The notes beneath the pieces were generated by a model that was not told the DNA's origin, made no database searches, and saw only the letters and a program-made list of their open reading frames with translations. From positions 744,001 to 808,000 of the forward strand of contig JAKULF010000009.1 of the NCBI GenBank assembly GCA_022661535.1: a DNA stretch of 64,000 nt, written 5' to 3'. The DNA comes from Eutypa lata (taxonomy: Eukaryota; Ascomycota; Sordariomycetes; Xylariales; Diatrypaceae). This document shows positions 10,351 to 21,419 of this stretch, in pieces (the first letter of the stretch is position 1; the number at the start of each line of letters is the position of its first letter). A program made the position numbers and the translations under genes.

Positions 10351-12102
10351 ATGTCGATCCCTGAGGAAACTGGAGTTCATGTTCATGATGTTATCATCGT
10401 GGGCGGTGGACCTTGCGGCTTAGGTGTTGCTGCACGTCTCTGCGAGGCCTTCCCAGCCGCCAACTTCACGGACGAAGAACATCAAAGGTATCATTGGATC
10501 CGAAGCCACCGAGATCGGGCAAGCGTCAAGTATTACAAGACTGGCTCAGAGACACGACGCAAATCAGCGACTGCCGCGTCGCTTGGTAATGGCAGCCCTG
10601 ATATGCTAGTCCTTGATGCTGAAGGCGATCGGTTTATGGCAAGATGGGATCGGCTGTTCAAGACATTCGACATCCCTCATCTCCGCAGTCCGATGTTCTT
10701 CCATATTGACCCTCTGGACCGGGATGGACTCCTGGCTTATACCCACTTCAACGATCGGTTAGGGGAACTCAGGGAGATTCGTGGCTGTGTTGGGAAGGAA
10801 GTCAGCAAGCACAGGAAGAAGAAAGAGAGAGCAAGAAAACAGTACGTTTAATATTTATTCCCCTTCCTAGCAATAGTACTGGCACTGATTAGACGTAGAC
10901 CCAAGGGTGAACCAACCGTTGATGAACGGGAGCGCAATGACTACTTCGTCCCTTCAACGCCTCTATTCGCATCCCATTGTGGCTGTCTCGTCGATCGATA
11001 CGACTTGCAAGGAAACATTGTCCGCCAAGAGCAAGTACAGGACATTAAATACGACTACCTCGATGAACATTCACAAACCGAGAAGGTGTTTACCATTAAG
11101 AGCAATAAAGGAACACATCATGCGAAAATCGTTGTATTAGCAATCGGAGGAAACACGCCGCAGATACCAGGTTTGATGCCGCTTGAACAGACAGAAGGCG
11201 CCACGCACGCCATGATGATCAAAGACTTCCCTCCCCCGTACGTGCGAGACAGAATTGCCGCAAAGTCGCCTACGAATATCCTGATAGTCGGAGGCGGATT
11301 GACCTCGGCACAGCTCGCCGATGTGGCCATCCGCAGAGGAGCCCGGTCGGTATGGCTCATCATGCGAGGTCCTCTCAAGGTCAAGGCGTTCGATATCGGT
11401 CTTGAATGGGTCGGCAAGTTTCGAAACTTCGAGCAGGCGGCGTTCTATCTGTCGGACACGGACGAGGAGCGCTGGGAGAAGATCATGAAGGCGCGCAACG
11501 GGGGTAGCATCACGCCGCCTTACAAGAAGATCCTCGAACACCACGTCGCTTCTGGTCGGTTGAACATGCTTCTACATACTACGATTGCGCACAAGGAATG
11601 GGATCCGGTGCGCAAGACGTGGTCAATCCGTCTTTCGACTAACAGACACCACGGCGACAGCGACAACAGCAAGGATGACGATGACGATGATGATGACGAT
11701 GACGATATCGATACCAGTTCGCAGACGACTCTCCCGCCGATCGACCACATCTACTTCGCGACGGGCGTGGGAAGCAATTTCGAGCAGCTGCCCTGCCTAC
11801 AGTCAATGCAAGCGCAGTATCCAGTGGCCAACTGCAACGGCTTTCCGTGCATCACGGAGAACATGGCGTGGCGCGACGACGTGCCGCTGTTCGTGAACGG
11901 CCGGTTTGCTGCTCTGCGGCTCGGGCCCGGGGCTCCCAATTTGATCGGCGCTAGGCAAGGTGCGGACAGGATTGCTTGGTCGATTCAGGATATTCTAGGC
12001 ACGAAAGAGGATCGCAATGGGGATGTTTCTAGGGAGGACAAGTTCAATTATGTTACGGGTAGAGGTAGCCGCTTTGATGCGTTGGCTGAGTCTGGAGAAT
12101 AA
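10351..12102 (+). CDS. FAD/NAD(P)-binding oxidoreductase
   Basis: A 566-aa flavoprotein in two exons (10351-10841 and 10893-12102; the GTACGT donor and GATTAG acceptor keep the frame). It has two dinucleotide-binding Rossmann motifs: VIIVGGGPCGLG near the N-terminus for FAD, and NILIVGGGLTSAQLADVA at about residue 293-310 for NAD(P)H, plus VLAIGGNTPQIPG and the late YFATGVGS motif. This layout fits the FAD-dependent pyridine-nucleotide oxidoreductase/ornithine-lysine monooxygenase-like group; the substrate cannot be told. An Asp-rich run (about 11677-11710) interrupts the region between the NAD(P) domain and the ATG motif and is probably a surface loop. The start at 10351 follows an A-rich leader. 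No secondary-metabolite genes adjoin it. Confidence 0.85.
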
Positions 12103-12425
12103 CTAGATCGCATTGCACTGTAATTACCCTGCACCCATACGATACGCTTGCGATCAATCATATGTACCTATTAAACACCCGTCTCTGTATCTTAATCCTA
12201 CCAAGGTAGTTAGATGTCATAGCTTAATGAATCATCTTTCCAACTTGCATGTGTCAATAGTAAATTCTACAGTCTTTTCTTCATGTTATGTATGTCTTAT
12301 TCACATTCCAGTAGGTAGCTTAGCTAAGAAATTAGGTGTAAGACTTGAACAACCCGACTAGTTCTATGCAGGCTAAGCCCGGAGTCCACATATCTACTAG
12401 AATAAAAGCCCAAATTCTCACAAGT
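12103..12425. other. Intergenic region upstream of tRNA-Asn
   Basis: AT-rich, no recognisable gene. Confidence 0.4.
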
Positions 12426-12513
12426 TGCCGATTGGCCCAGCGGTTAAGGCGTCCGACTGTTATTCCTCTTCGAGGGCATCGGAAGATCGTGAGTTCGATC
12501 CTCACATTGGCAG
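12426..12513 (+). tRNA. tRNA-Asn (anticodon GTT), intron-containing
   Basis: A full cloverleaf can be folded by eye. Acceptor arms TGCCGAT/ATTGGCA pair with one G-U; the D-arm is GCC...GGC with loop CAGCGGTTAAG; anticodon stem TCCGA/TCGGA; loop begins CTGTTA, giving anticodon GTT. The T-arm is GTGAG-TTCGATC-CTCAC and the variable loop is five nt. The two halves of the anticodon arm are separated by about 15 extra nt (TTCCTCTTCGAGGGC) after position 37, the canonical place for a nuclear tRNA intron. CCA is not encoded, as expected. The downstream poly-T at 12571 and 12587 could terminate Pol III. Confidence 0.85.
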
Positions 12514-13226
12514 TTGCAAGAGGTTCAATTCCTCCATGAACTTGTTCAGTATCAGTTTAACCGAGCTGTGTTTTTTTGTTTTTGCCTTTTTTTTGGTTCC
12601 TACACACCTACCTACCTACTCACCACCCCAGCTTATCCCAATATTTTTCAAATCTCGATTTTAGTTAGTTACATGGTAATTTGTAGCACTTCGAAACTAA
12701 TCTAGCGATATGTTCGTCGATGTGTTGAATCTTTTCCCCCCTGTCTTCGTGACTTCATAACTCTATGACACTCGCCGCAGGCAGGTATTACCCATCACAT
12801 TATGACATTGCCACTTGGTGTTACCAATATACGATCCGATGAATACCCGTGAAGACTCCACAACAGATACTTTTAAGTGATCATCCCGAGAAAATCTTCT
12901 GTGCCAAGCCGTCGCGGCGCATCCATGCTAACTGGGGCCTTGACCTCAAGACCATAATCCGGAGCCAACTAAAGGCCTTAGGGCCGCGTTTCTGACCCGA
13001 GGACGCATTTAAGACGTTAGCTAAGTAGATATCACGTAGACACGCACGTATCGTGCAATCGCTAGTTGGCTCTCTTTATAAGAGAACCGTATATGCCCAC
13101 CGGTTGATTCATTTTCCCCTTCAGTCTACGGTTACTTGCCTCCTACTTAACTAAAACACTCACATAGTCTAGTCGACTGTTACCACTCTCACCTATTCCG
13201 ACTTTCGTTCATTTCTAGGAAGGATC
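12514..13226. other. Intergenic region upstream of acetyltransferase
   Basis: No gene seen. The final 150 bp is CT-rich and resembles a fungal core promoter and 5' UTR for the gene at 13227. Confidence 0.4.
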
Positions 13227-14083
13227 ATGGCGAGCACAGTGAAAGATGAGAAAGCCATCGAGACGGCGAGAGGACTGTCCAACATCCCGTGGTGCGACCA
13301 ATACGAGAAGATGATTTCGGGGATGCTGTAAGGTTCTCTCTCCCCTGACAGACAACCAATCATGTCTCCACGCCCCGCACGCTTTCACGGACACGGCACT
13401 AAACCCCCCATGTCTTTCCTAGATACGACGCATTTGTGCCAGAACTAGTGGACGCTCGCTTCAAGGCACGCCGCTTCATGCACAAGTACAACAACCACTT
13501 CCCGGACGACGCCACGCCGGAATCCCTCACCAAGGGCCGGGAGGAGATGCTGAAAGGGGTCTTCGGGCGTGTCGGGCCCGGCGTCTTCATCGAGCCGCCA
13601 TTAAACATCGATTACGGGAGCAATGTCATCATCGGGGATAACTTTTACTCGAACTTCAAGTATGTCAGGACCTGCCATTTTACTCTCGCATGCCCTACTG
13701 GCATACCTACCCGGGGCTGAATGACACATGCCTACCACGCATACTGACACCTTGAAACTTCCCTTAGCTTGGTCATACTGGATTGTGCAATAGTTACAAT
13801 AGGCAACAGGGTCCTGTTCGGGCCCTTCGTGTCCATCTTCGCCGCCACGCACGAGACGGAGGTGCAGTCGCGACGCGAAGGCATCGAGTACGCGAAGCCC
13901 GTCACTATCGGCGATGACTGCTGGATCGGTGGGAACACCACCATCATGCCCGGCGTGACGATAGGCAAGGGCTGCACGATCGGCGCTAGCAGTGTGGTGA
14001 CGAAGGACATCCCGGATTTCTCGGTCGCGATGGGCTCTCCTGCTCGGGTGGTCAAGAAAGTCACCCCTCTTCCCGATGCGTGA
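13227..14083 (+). CDS. Maltose/galactoside O-acetyltransferase family (LacA/Maa/NodL-like)
   Basis: A 217-aa acetyl-CoA-dependent sugar O-acetyltransferase. Three exons, 13227-13327, 13423-13659 and 13768-14083, join in frame. Residues 20-75 form the N-terminal maltose acetyltransferase (Mac) domain (WCDQYEKMISGMLYDAF), and about 90-200 are the left-handed beta-helix built of hexapeptide repeats (VIIGDN, VTIGNR, VTIGDDCWIGGN, VTIGKGCTIGASSVVTKD). His141 in ATHETEV is the expected catalytic base, and AMGSPARVVK near the C-terminus is the usual CoA-side motif. Length is normal for the family. Acceptor sugar unknown; location probably cytosolic. No clustered sugar-metabolism genes are seen. Confidence 0.92.
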
Positions 14084-15898
14084 TCCTAAATGGTTATGCC
14101 GATGGTGGTAGTACTAGTAGTGATTAGCATAAAGCATTAGAACTCGAGACTTGGCGTTAATCAGAAATCAAAAAGGGTTACAGGAGATCATGAACTACTG
14201 AACCTTTCGAGACTACTCTGGAATTCTTAGTACCACACTGTGAGCACTATCTAGGCCCCGCGAGGGGGTTATGGTAGTCAAAGAGAGGCTCTCATTAAAG
14301 TCATAGTTAGAACGCAGCGCATGTATTATCTGTCATACATACGTTGCCTTGTCATTTTCTCTCATGCCTTAGGACACGTCCATCCCATCCCGTATTACTA
14401 GGAACCTAACCACACCTTCCATGACGTTTACCCCAACTGGCCAGCCCCCTCGCTCCCACCAATCTCGTTCCACCTTCTACCCCTCCATCTAAACCAACTC
14501 CTTCTGAAAACGTGGTACTCACTCACACAACCCCCTCAACAGCGGCGCCAATCCCGGAAAATCATCCCCGAACAGCCGGGCGCAGGTTTACACGAACCCC
14601 AATACTATTCGTGAACAGGCACTGCTCCTCCACGAACAGCACCATCGGTATTGTGCGTCCGGGGCTAGCAATGCCGATTTCTTGGGTTCGAGGTTTTGTT
14701 GGTTTTAGTTGCGGTAGCGTTGGAGATAAGGCTGGCGATGGTGGTGGCGGTGGTGGTGGCAGTAGGGAGTACCTTACAGCCGGTCGGTTGCTTTTGCTGC
14801 TATTGTCGAAGTAATACGCCGCAGTGAGCTCGCAAGCTCGAATTAGCTTGTCGATTTGGTACGGCGCTGTTGGCGCTGTCGCTGTCCGTGACTGATGGCG
14901 GCGGCGGCAGCAGCATCAGCGTCGAGGCCGGGACCGTCGTCTAGGAGATGACATCATTCACATTCTTCTGGGCAGCTGCCATTATGCGCAATTGCTAATT
15001 TGCACCTAGGAATGAACCGGATTCAATTAGGTACATTCATGTGTAGGCTGTAAAATATCTAACCAAGGGGAATGTGAAACTAGTGACGCCTCTCAATAGA
15101 TGCTCTCTCAGCTTTCGTGGCATTTCCGTGCACGGCGCCACGCATCGTGCTCTTAGCTACCTCTCAATATCCCAGAGAAGCATTAAGCTATTGCACACTA
15201 GAAGGCAGTCAAGCCAAATCCACAATTGTTTGCAGCCCTGGATGCCCCCCTCCCGTAGATAGGTAGGATCTATTGTGAGGGAGCGATCCGTAGAAAATGC
15301 TCACGTAACACGAATGTGGGAAGGGAGAAGCTGGTCTAAAAGCGGGCTAAGTAAAGCAGCTAACCCCACGGGAGACACGAGTAATCCTTAGGTAGATTGA
15401 ATGGTTAACAAATATAGGATCGATTAGGCCTGATATGATGTAGGTAGGAGAGAAAGATCTGGGATAAATGCATGGACGGGTCTCGCCTGGCGTACTTCCT
15501 AAGATGTCTTACCACTTCTCATCTTCTCGGCGGTCTTCTTGCGAGCTTCCTTGACACCTCTCCTACATTTCTTAGTGGCACTCTTCATTCTGACATCACT
15601 TTATATGGCAGTCCCATTCTCTAGCTTTCGTGTCCATTATATCTCAATTAACGCCTTCCAATTTATAGATACACTACCTAAAGCTTGCTCTCATATAGAT
15701 AGATGGACCCCTAAGATGGCGTACTATATGGTTTACCCCCGAACTAGATTGTGTTGTATTCGACCCTGCCAGCACCAACCCATCATAGTCCCCGATACCT
15801 ACAATTGACGTGGTAGGTACCGTCGTACCAGCCAGTCTTATAAAGCATGCCAACAGTCATAAAAATGGTCTAGTACAGGAAAGAGTGCAGGAATTATT
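14084..15898. other. Convergent intergenic region (1.8 kb)
   Basis: No coding sequence recognised. It has a GGT-rich patch at 14735-14765 and scattered TAGGTAGG motifs. Short ORFs have no family features. Confidence 0.5.
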
Positions 15899-18247
15899 TC
15901 ACGCTTGCTCGAAATTCTGGAACGTCCAAGAATACACAGATCTAAAATGCCTTCCAAAGCTTCTCGCCACGCCCAGAGAGATTTTCGGCCGGGGGTGCGG
16001 AGAATGAAACTGGATCCCATGGGAGAGAGTGGGCTGTAGCTTCGGTCCGGGAGTAAAATGCCATATTGATCCTCCCATACTCTGGCCCCCGAAGCCGAGC
16101 TCTCTCATCATATATTGGAATTCAGACCAGTGCACTTCACCAGCCGGGCTCTCCCTCGTAGGGTGGGAGAAGATGGTCTCGAGCACCGCGTATGACCGAG
16201 AGCTGACGGCAATCTTTGGTGTCGTGGTGGGGGCTTTCGGCTTTTCCTCGTTCAGTGGCGCTTCCGGGAAGGGGATTCCCCTGGTCTTGGCTTTCGAGCG
16301 CGTACCTGTCGTTATTCTATGTGACTTCTCTTTTTCGCTTGTTTCTCCAATTATCAGAGATGTAAATGGCGAGGTTAGATCCCCGGTATCACTTGTAGAC
16401 TTTCCACTAGTTAAGGTCGCCTTGGCCGCAATATCGTCCCACTCGCTGGTCCGGTTAGGACATGCTGATTCGAGAGTCTCTTTGACCGCAGGCGAAAGCG
16501 CATTTTGTTTTATCATCGTTTCTTCGAATTTGGTCCAAAACGCCGCTAGGTTTTCCTCTGTTCTTCTAAGTATACCGACTCTATCCTTATTGAGGGGTTT
16601 CGCCACGGGGTAGTCGAATTTACCTTTCGTGGGTAATATGATATCAACAAGGCCTACCCAGGAAGAGTGACGCAGTAGCCTCTTAGTGTGGCATTGTGTA
16701 TAATTGTAAGACCTCTCAAGGCTCCCAGCTGATCTGAGAATAGCCTTCATCACGGAAATTGTCCAGGGCTGGGGTAGAGCGAGTTGGCTCGAGATCTCTC
16801 CTGATATCGATAATTGAGCCACACTTTCGATAAGTGAGGCGGTTAGAATTTTGGCGGAAGCTTTGTTAGAAGCCAGGTATGAATCGATCTCGTCAACGAG
16901 TATCGATTCACCGATCAATTGGCAGGTATACTCGTTGAGGAGAGGATGAAAACGTTTTATTAAATGCGACCTGGCAGGCTCGGCATGCAGGTCGTTACGT
17001 GGTACTATTGTATCACCATAAATAGGCTCGCCTTTTGAAGCTCTTCGGTAGTAAGGTCGAAGACCAGGTGATGACGGGAGAGCTATCCGCATCTCCTTTA
17101 TAATAGTCCTCTTTAAGACCGTCAAGTGATATCCTAGAAGACAGAGCTGCTGCTCGAAATCTGCCGGTAGTGTTGTGGCATTGGCAAGGATCCCACTGTA
17201 TTTCTCAGCCATTACCCGTAGCGTCGCGAAGAGGTTCCGAATGTGATGCCAGCTCTCTAGCGTCGATAGTGCCGAGCCGAGCGCTTTTATCAGAGCTTTC
17301 TCGTATAATTTCTTGTCGTTGCCTTTCTTTGTACACGAATGCATCTGGTTCTTCTCATCGAGTATCATCTCCGGTAGATGTTCACTCGCCTCCAACACAG
17401 CGGACAAAAAGCAGCCTGGATCCTCCTTGAGATCTAGGACTTGTCGTTTAGCAGATGAGTACCGTGCTTGGATGAGCCCTTCCAGGCGCTGTAGGTCCAA
17501 AGTCTCGGGTAAACGATATGCCGCTTGGAGCCTGAGGGAGGACGATGATGCGAGATCTATCGTGTTGGCATTCGAATCTGAAACTTGATGCGAAATTTCT
17601 TGAGGACTGGAGGGCAAGCTGGCGAGATCAATGGCTTGGTCGTGAAGGATTAGATGGCACATGTCGACCAGAAAGACATATATTCGCTTCTGCACTTCAA
17701 GTAAAACCTTCCCTTTTTCGACCGTCAAGACGCCGTTGTAGATAAAGCTCTGCTTCTCCAAATGGGGACCGGGAGACATTTCGCCATATTCCGCAATGGG
17801 GGTTTGTGGAGTTAGGAGAATATACGATTCTGATTTCGGAAACGTGATAACTTCAGCGAGCAGCCCGATCCGTAAACTATCATAGTCGGACATACAGAAC
17901 ACATTGGGTGGTTTTATAGACCGTGATTGTAGCATGAGAAGGAACTCCGCTTCCCGGCTGAGATCGTGCTGGTTTATGTGCGGCCAGAGAGCAGCTGCTT
18001 GTTCAATCTTTCTGCCGCTATGCAATGCCTGAATATCCGGTCGATGTGGCGAAGGCATATCTGGCCATGCTTGAAGGAGATTTTTCTTTCTCTTAGCTGT
18101 AGACATGTTCGTCCATCGTTTACAAATAAGGTCGTTATATTTATAAAATAGTTTTGCCAGGTCAGTGTATGTATCAACAATGGCTTTACCAAGCTCTCTA
18201 CAAGATTGCCTGGCAACTTCATCTCTTGACGCTGTATTTGACGCCAT
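15899..18247 (-). CDS. Fungal-specific 782-aa protein with HicA-like C-terminal motif
   Basis: A large intronless ORF with start ATG at 18247 (MASNTASRDE). The N-terminal part is helical and hydrophilic with no recognised domain; no signal peptide or membrane segment is seen. Residues 590-680 are Ser/Thr/Lys-rich and likely disordered. The last 100 residues (SRSYAVLETIF, EVHWSEFQYMMRELGF, GGSIWHFTP, IQFHSPHP, then AR..GRHFRSVYSW) match a C-terminal block I recognise from many uncharacterised fungal proteins. Its order (helix with W..F, Gly-Phe, Gly-Ser with an aromatic strand, then His-x-Pro-His-Pro) resembles the HicA mRNA-interferase fold; that link is inference. Function is unknown. Confidence 0.75.
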   Translation of the reverse strand: MASNTASRDEVARQSCRELGKAIVDTYTDLAKLFYKYNDLICKRWTNMSTAKRKKNLLQAWPDMPSPHRPDIQALHSGRKIEQAAALWPHINQHDLSREAEFLLMLQSRSIKPPNVFCMSDYDSLRIGLLAEVITFPKSESYILLTPQTPIAEYGEMSPGPHLEKQSFIYNGVLTVEKGKVLLEVQKRIYVFLVDMCHLILHDQAIDLASLPSSPQEISHQVSDSNANTIDLASSSSLRLQAAYRLPETLDLQRLEGLIQARYSSAKRQVLDLKEDPGCFLSAVLEASEHLPEMILDEKNQMHSCTKKGNDKKLYEKALIKALGSALSTLESWHHIRNLFATLRVMAEKYSGILANATTLPADFEQQLCLLGYHLTVLKRTIIKEMRIALPSSPGLRPYYRRASKGEPIYGDTIVPRNDLHAEPARSHLIKRFHPLLNEYTCQLIGESILVDEIDSYLASNKASAKILTASLIESVAQLSISGEISSQLALPQPWTISVMKAILRSAGSLERSYNYTQCHTKRLLRHSSWVGLVDIILPTKGKFDYPVAKPLNKDRVGILRRTEENLAAFWTKFEETMIKQNALSPAVKETLESACPNRTSEWDDIAAKATLTSGKSTSDTGDLTSPFTSLIIGETSEKEKSHRITTGTRSKAKTRGIPFPEAPLNEEKPKAPTTTPKIAVSSRSYAVLETIFSHPTRESPAGEVHWSEFQYMMRELGFGGQSMGGSIWHFTPGPKLQPTLSHGIQFHSPHPRPKISLGVARSFGRHFRSVYSWTFQNFEQA

Positions 18248-19177
18248 TGTTCCTTGAGGTGTGGGTAATCGAATGTTAGAATGGCGTGTTGTTAGTTACT
18301 GTTGCAGTATATATAGCAACTGTCGAAGGCAGTAAGCTGTGTCGTTTTCGCGAATGTTGCGAATGGATGAAGAAGTGATAGATGAAGAAGGAATGGACGA
18401 AGAAATGATGGATGGTGTTACGGCATTCGCATAGATAATAGAGTGTTTGGAATCACTTGTGACTTGATGGTTAGTAGGCTATGCAGTCGGGTGCCTTTCG
18501 ATTCCTTGTGGCCCGAAAACGCAATACCTATGTAGAAATAGCAGGATAGTATAATGCAGAAGTACCGAAGCACTACAGAAGGCGGCTGATTTGCGGCTAC
18601 TCAGCACATGAAAATAAACAATAGGAAGAAAGTAAAATTCTGTTTATACGGGCACTCTAAGTAAACAAGGCCGCATACTGGCATAGACCACTTAATTAGG
18701 AGCTTAGCACCTTGCATCCATTATTAGTTGACGACAGTCCATTGATTCCTAGGCAACTATCAGCTACACATACCCTGCTAATACTTATATTGGCTAGGAC
18801 GCTATTAGAAGTGGAAAGCAATTCAAATGTACGCAAAAGTGAACAGTTCTATAATTACTACGACAACATCTCTAATCACATCAAGATTCCACAACTTCCA
18901 TGACTTCCACATAAGAAATAACATATACGCGGTGCAGGCAACGGATTCTAAATAGAAAATGAAGAAAAAAAAAACCTAATTTATTCAAAAGCAGGCTCTA
19001 GCTATCTTAACACTTATTCAGCAAGCGAAAAGTAAGGTATAGCACAAGCAATGACGATGTTTCCTATACAAAATACCATTTTAAGACGCCAAACTAACAT
19101 TCGATATATAGTATGAGTATGCAACTCTCCAGAAAGTGTTAGCTATAATGATTGTGTGACTCCTAATGCACATTCAC
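18248..19177. other. AT-rich intergenic region
   Basis: About 0.9 kb with no recognisable gene. Includes GATGAAGAAG repeats at 18366-18410, upstream of the gene at 18247, and an A-rich tract at about 18960-18980. Confidence 0.5.
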
Positions 19178-19179
19178 TA

Positions 19180-19592
19180 AAGAGAGTTGTTATTTGGGTA
19201 GTGATCTCCAAGTATTTTCCACTATAACACCCACCACTTAGCCAATCTGAATGTTATACTGTATGTGCCTCGTTATGGCATGGTCTGCAATCAATACCAC
19301 GTTATTTATAATGGATTTCTTGCATAGTTGCTGTATTGTTTATATTCCCATAGGGTATGTTACTTATCTTACCAGCATGCCGTTGTAGCCTTCGTGGATG
19401 AACTAACTAGGTATGCCTACAATTTACTTGGATAGCTGGCTTGAAGTTGATTTATTAGATTTAAACTACACGTACAGAATTCAAATGGTCCAATTGATAG
19501 CATTTATTAAATATTCGGGCATTTGTCGTAGATGGTGGATGTTGTGATGGAAAATACTTGGAGATCACTGCGTAAATAACAAACCACTCTTT
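19180..19592. mobile_element. MITE-like element with ~63-bp terminal inverted repeats
   Basis: The left arm (19180-19243) and the reverse complement of the right arm (19530-19592) align almost end to end: AA(A)GAG, GTTATTT, then a perfect block AGTGATCTCCAAGTATTTTC, then C-A-rich sequence. TA lies just outside both ends (19178-19179 and 19593-19594), consistent with a TA target duplication as made by Tc1/mariner-type transposases. The 285-bp interior is AT-rich without a coding ORF, so the element is non-autonomous. Confidence 0.8.
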
Positions 19593-20119
19593 TACTAAAA
19601 GCTCGGAGTAGTTATCCAGTTAGATAAGCCCGCCGCAAATAGACCACGCTTGCACTCGTTTGCCATTGCCGGGGTGCCGTATACAACATTCCGATAAGTA
19701 TGGCAATCCCCGTATCAAGCCATGTCGATCTAATTCCTAGACAGATACTTACGGTTGCTTCCGTTGTGGGCCTACCGCTCTCTCTAAGACATCTTTGCCG
19801 AATCACAAATGACGCATGCTGTCTGCTCTGGCATGTAAAAACCTAGGAAATGCTACCTGTTTCCGTAACTTAGGCCCAAAGAATGCAGCGATTGCCAGTC
19901 GGAACTGATAACAGCTTTGTTTCATGAACACGAGTGCAGCGGCGGCGGCGGCTAGGATAGCGCGGGGATCTATTATGATTATATCTAAACGTCGACTCCA
20001 GCTGCCCTTCCTACTACGTCCAATACTTGCAAATTTTCTTATCTATTCGCAAGAAAAATTGAGATACCGTAGACCAAACCCATCATATACAGTCGCAACT
20101 ACGTCATCGGGGAAATAAA
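19593..20119. other. Intergenic region upstream of GPI protein
   Basis: No gene recognised. Contains a GCGGCGGCGGCG run at about 19939-19950. Confidence 0.4.
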
Positions 20120-20890
20120 ATGCATAGTCCGCAGACCCTACTCGGCACCGCCGCCGCCCTAGCCGCGGTAGCATCAGCCTACATCCCGGACATACACGCG
20201 CGGCAAACGCCAGCCAGTGCCGAGGGAGCGCCCCCCACCACCTCGGCCACCGGCTACGGCGACAGCGATAGCGACTACAGCAGCGGAGAGGGCGCGCTAT
20301 CAGACGAATGCCAGAGCGCAATCGCAGGCCTCGTCCCGCTCTACAGCGAGCTGCCGACGCCGCCGCCGGCACTCCTAACGGCGACGGAGGCGCTCCCGCT
20401 CGACCCCTGCGTGACGGCGCCGCCGTTCACGGGCGCCGAGCTCGAGCAGTGGGAGTCGTACACGTCGGCGGCGGTGGAGTGGTACAGTTCGAACAGCGGC
20501 GCGATCGATGACGCGCTCGCGTCTTGCTCCGACCTCCAGGGTTACGGGGAGGCTTCTATTCCTATGTGCACATCTACGCCTACGCCTACACCTACGGGCG
20601 CGGCGAGCCCTACTTCGGATGGAGAGGGGGAGCAGGGCGGGGATGATGAGACTGCGACTATGACGAGCGATGATGCGGATCAGCCAACAACTACTGCGGA
20701 CGATGACGGCGAGTCTTCTTCCATGGCTACTGCTACGGAGGAAGCGGGCGAGAGCAGCAGCAGCGCGACCACCCCAACTAGTGATGCGGGGTCTCCTACG
20801 CCTGTGCCTGGAGCTGCTCCTCGCGAAAAGGGTGTAATAGCCGCCGCGGTGGCGATCGTCGCCGCTGGCGCTTGGGGTTTTATGCTGTGA
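20120..20890 (+). CDS. Secreted, probably GPI-anchored Ser/Thr-rich protein
   Basis: A 256-aa single-exon protein of unknown function. The N-terminus has a signal peptide (hydrophobic TLLGTAAALAAVASAY). A compact domain follows with Cys at the start and end (DECQSAIAGLVPLYSELP, PLDPCVTAPPF, WESYTSAAVEWYSSN, LASCSDLQGYG, PMCTSTP), a four-cysteine arrangement shared by a family of small fungal surface proteins. Residues about 155-235 are Thr/Ser/Pro/Glu-rich and suited to O-glycosylation. The C-terminus is a short hydrophobic tail (VIAAAVAIVAAGAWGFML), consistent with GPI-anchor addition. Likely located at the plasma membrane or cell wall. Codons are markedly GC-rich compared with the flanks. 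Not recognised as a named gene. Confidence 0.85.
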   Translation: MHSPQTLLGTAAALAAVASAYIPDIHARQTPASAEGAPPTTSATGYGDSDSDYSSGEGALSDECQSAIAGLVPLYSELPTPPPALLTATEALPLDPCVTAPPFTGAELEQWESYTSAAVEWYSSNSGAIDDALASCSDLQGYGEASIPMCTSTPTPTPTGAASPTSDGEGEQGGDDETATMTSDDADQPTTTADDDGESSSMATATEEAGESSSSATTPTSDAGSPTPVPGAAPREKGVIAAAVAIVAAGAWGFML

Positions 20891-21419
20891 GGTGAAGGAA
20901 GATACCCTTACGTTTTCTCTACCTTTGTGGGATGGATTAATTGTTTATTGGCCTGTTATAATTTCGACATGGAGGCTTTTTCCGCTCTTAGAGTAGTATG
21001 TTTGGGGATAGATGGGTAGATCTCAAATGTTACGCTGTTGGGCTTTTGAGGGCTGGGAGTAAAGGAAGAGCCCGGATGTACTTCATCTTGTGGAGGGATG
21101 TAATTGCCTCTACTTATAAGCTATTAAGTTTGCAGCTCACACTCACTTACACCTCATAATAAAATCTGCGATGGTGAAATAAAAGACATGCCATTAATGC
21201 CTAACTTCACTATAATAACCGCCTGTCTACGATATGCATCTCTCCTGATTGCTGTCTAGGGCCTTTTTTGCATATTCTATACAATCCAAAGGAATTTCCA
21301 AAATCATCTAAACATTTACGACGTTGAATACAATAGGCACAAGAGAGTCATTGAGCTCCTTGGTGCCAGAGTGGTCGAAGGGGGGGGAAGGGAGGCTGAC
21401 TAGGGGGTTCGGATCTCGT
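20891..21419. other. Convergent intergenic region
   Basis: No gene recognised; presumably 3' UTRs of the GPI protein and the transporter. A poly-G tract lies at 21380-21387. Confidence 0.5.
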
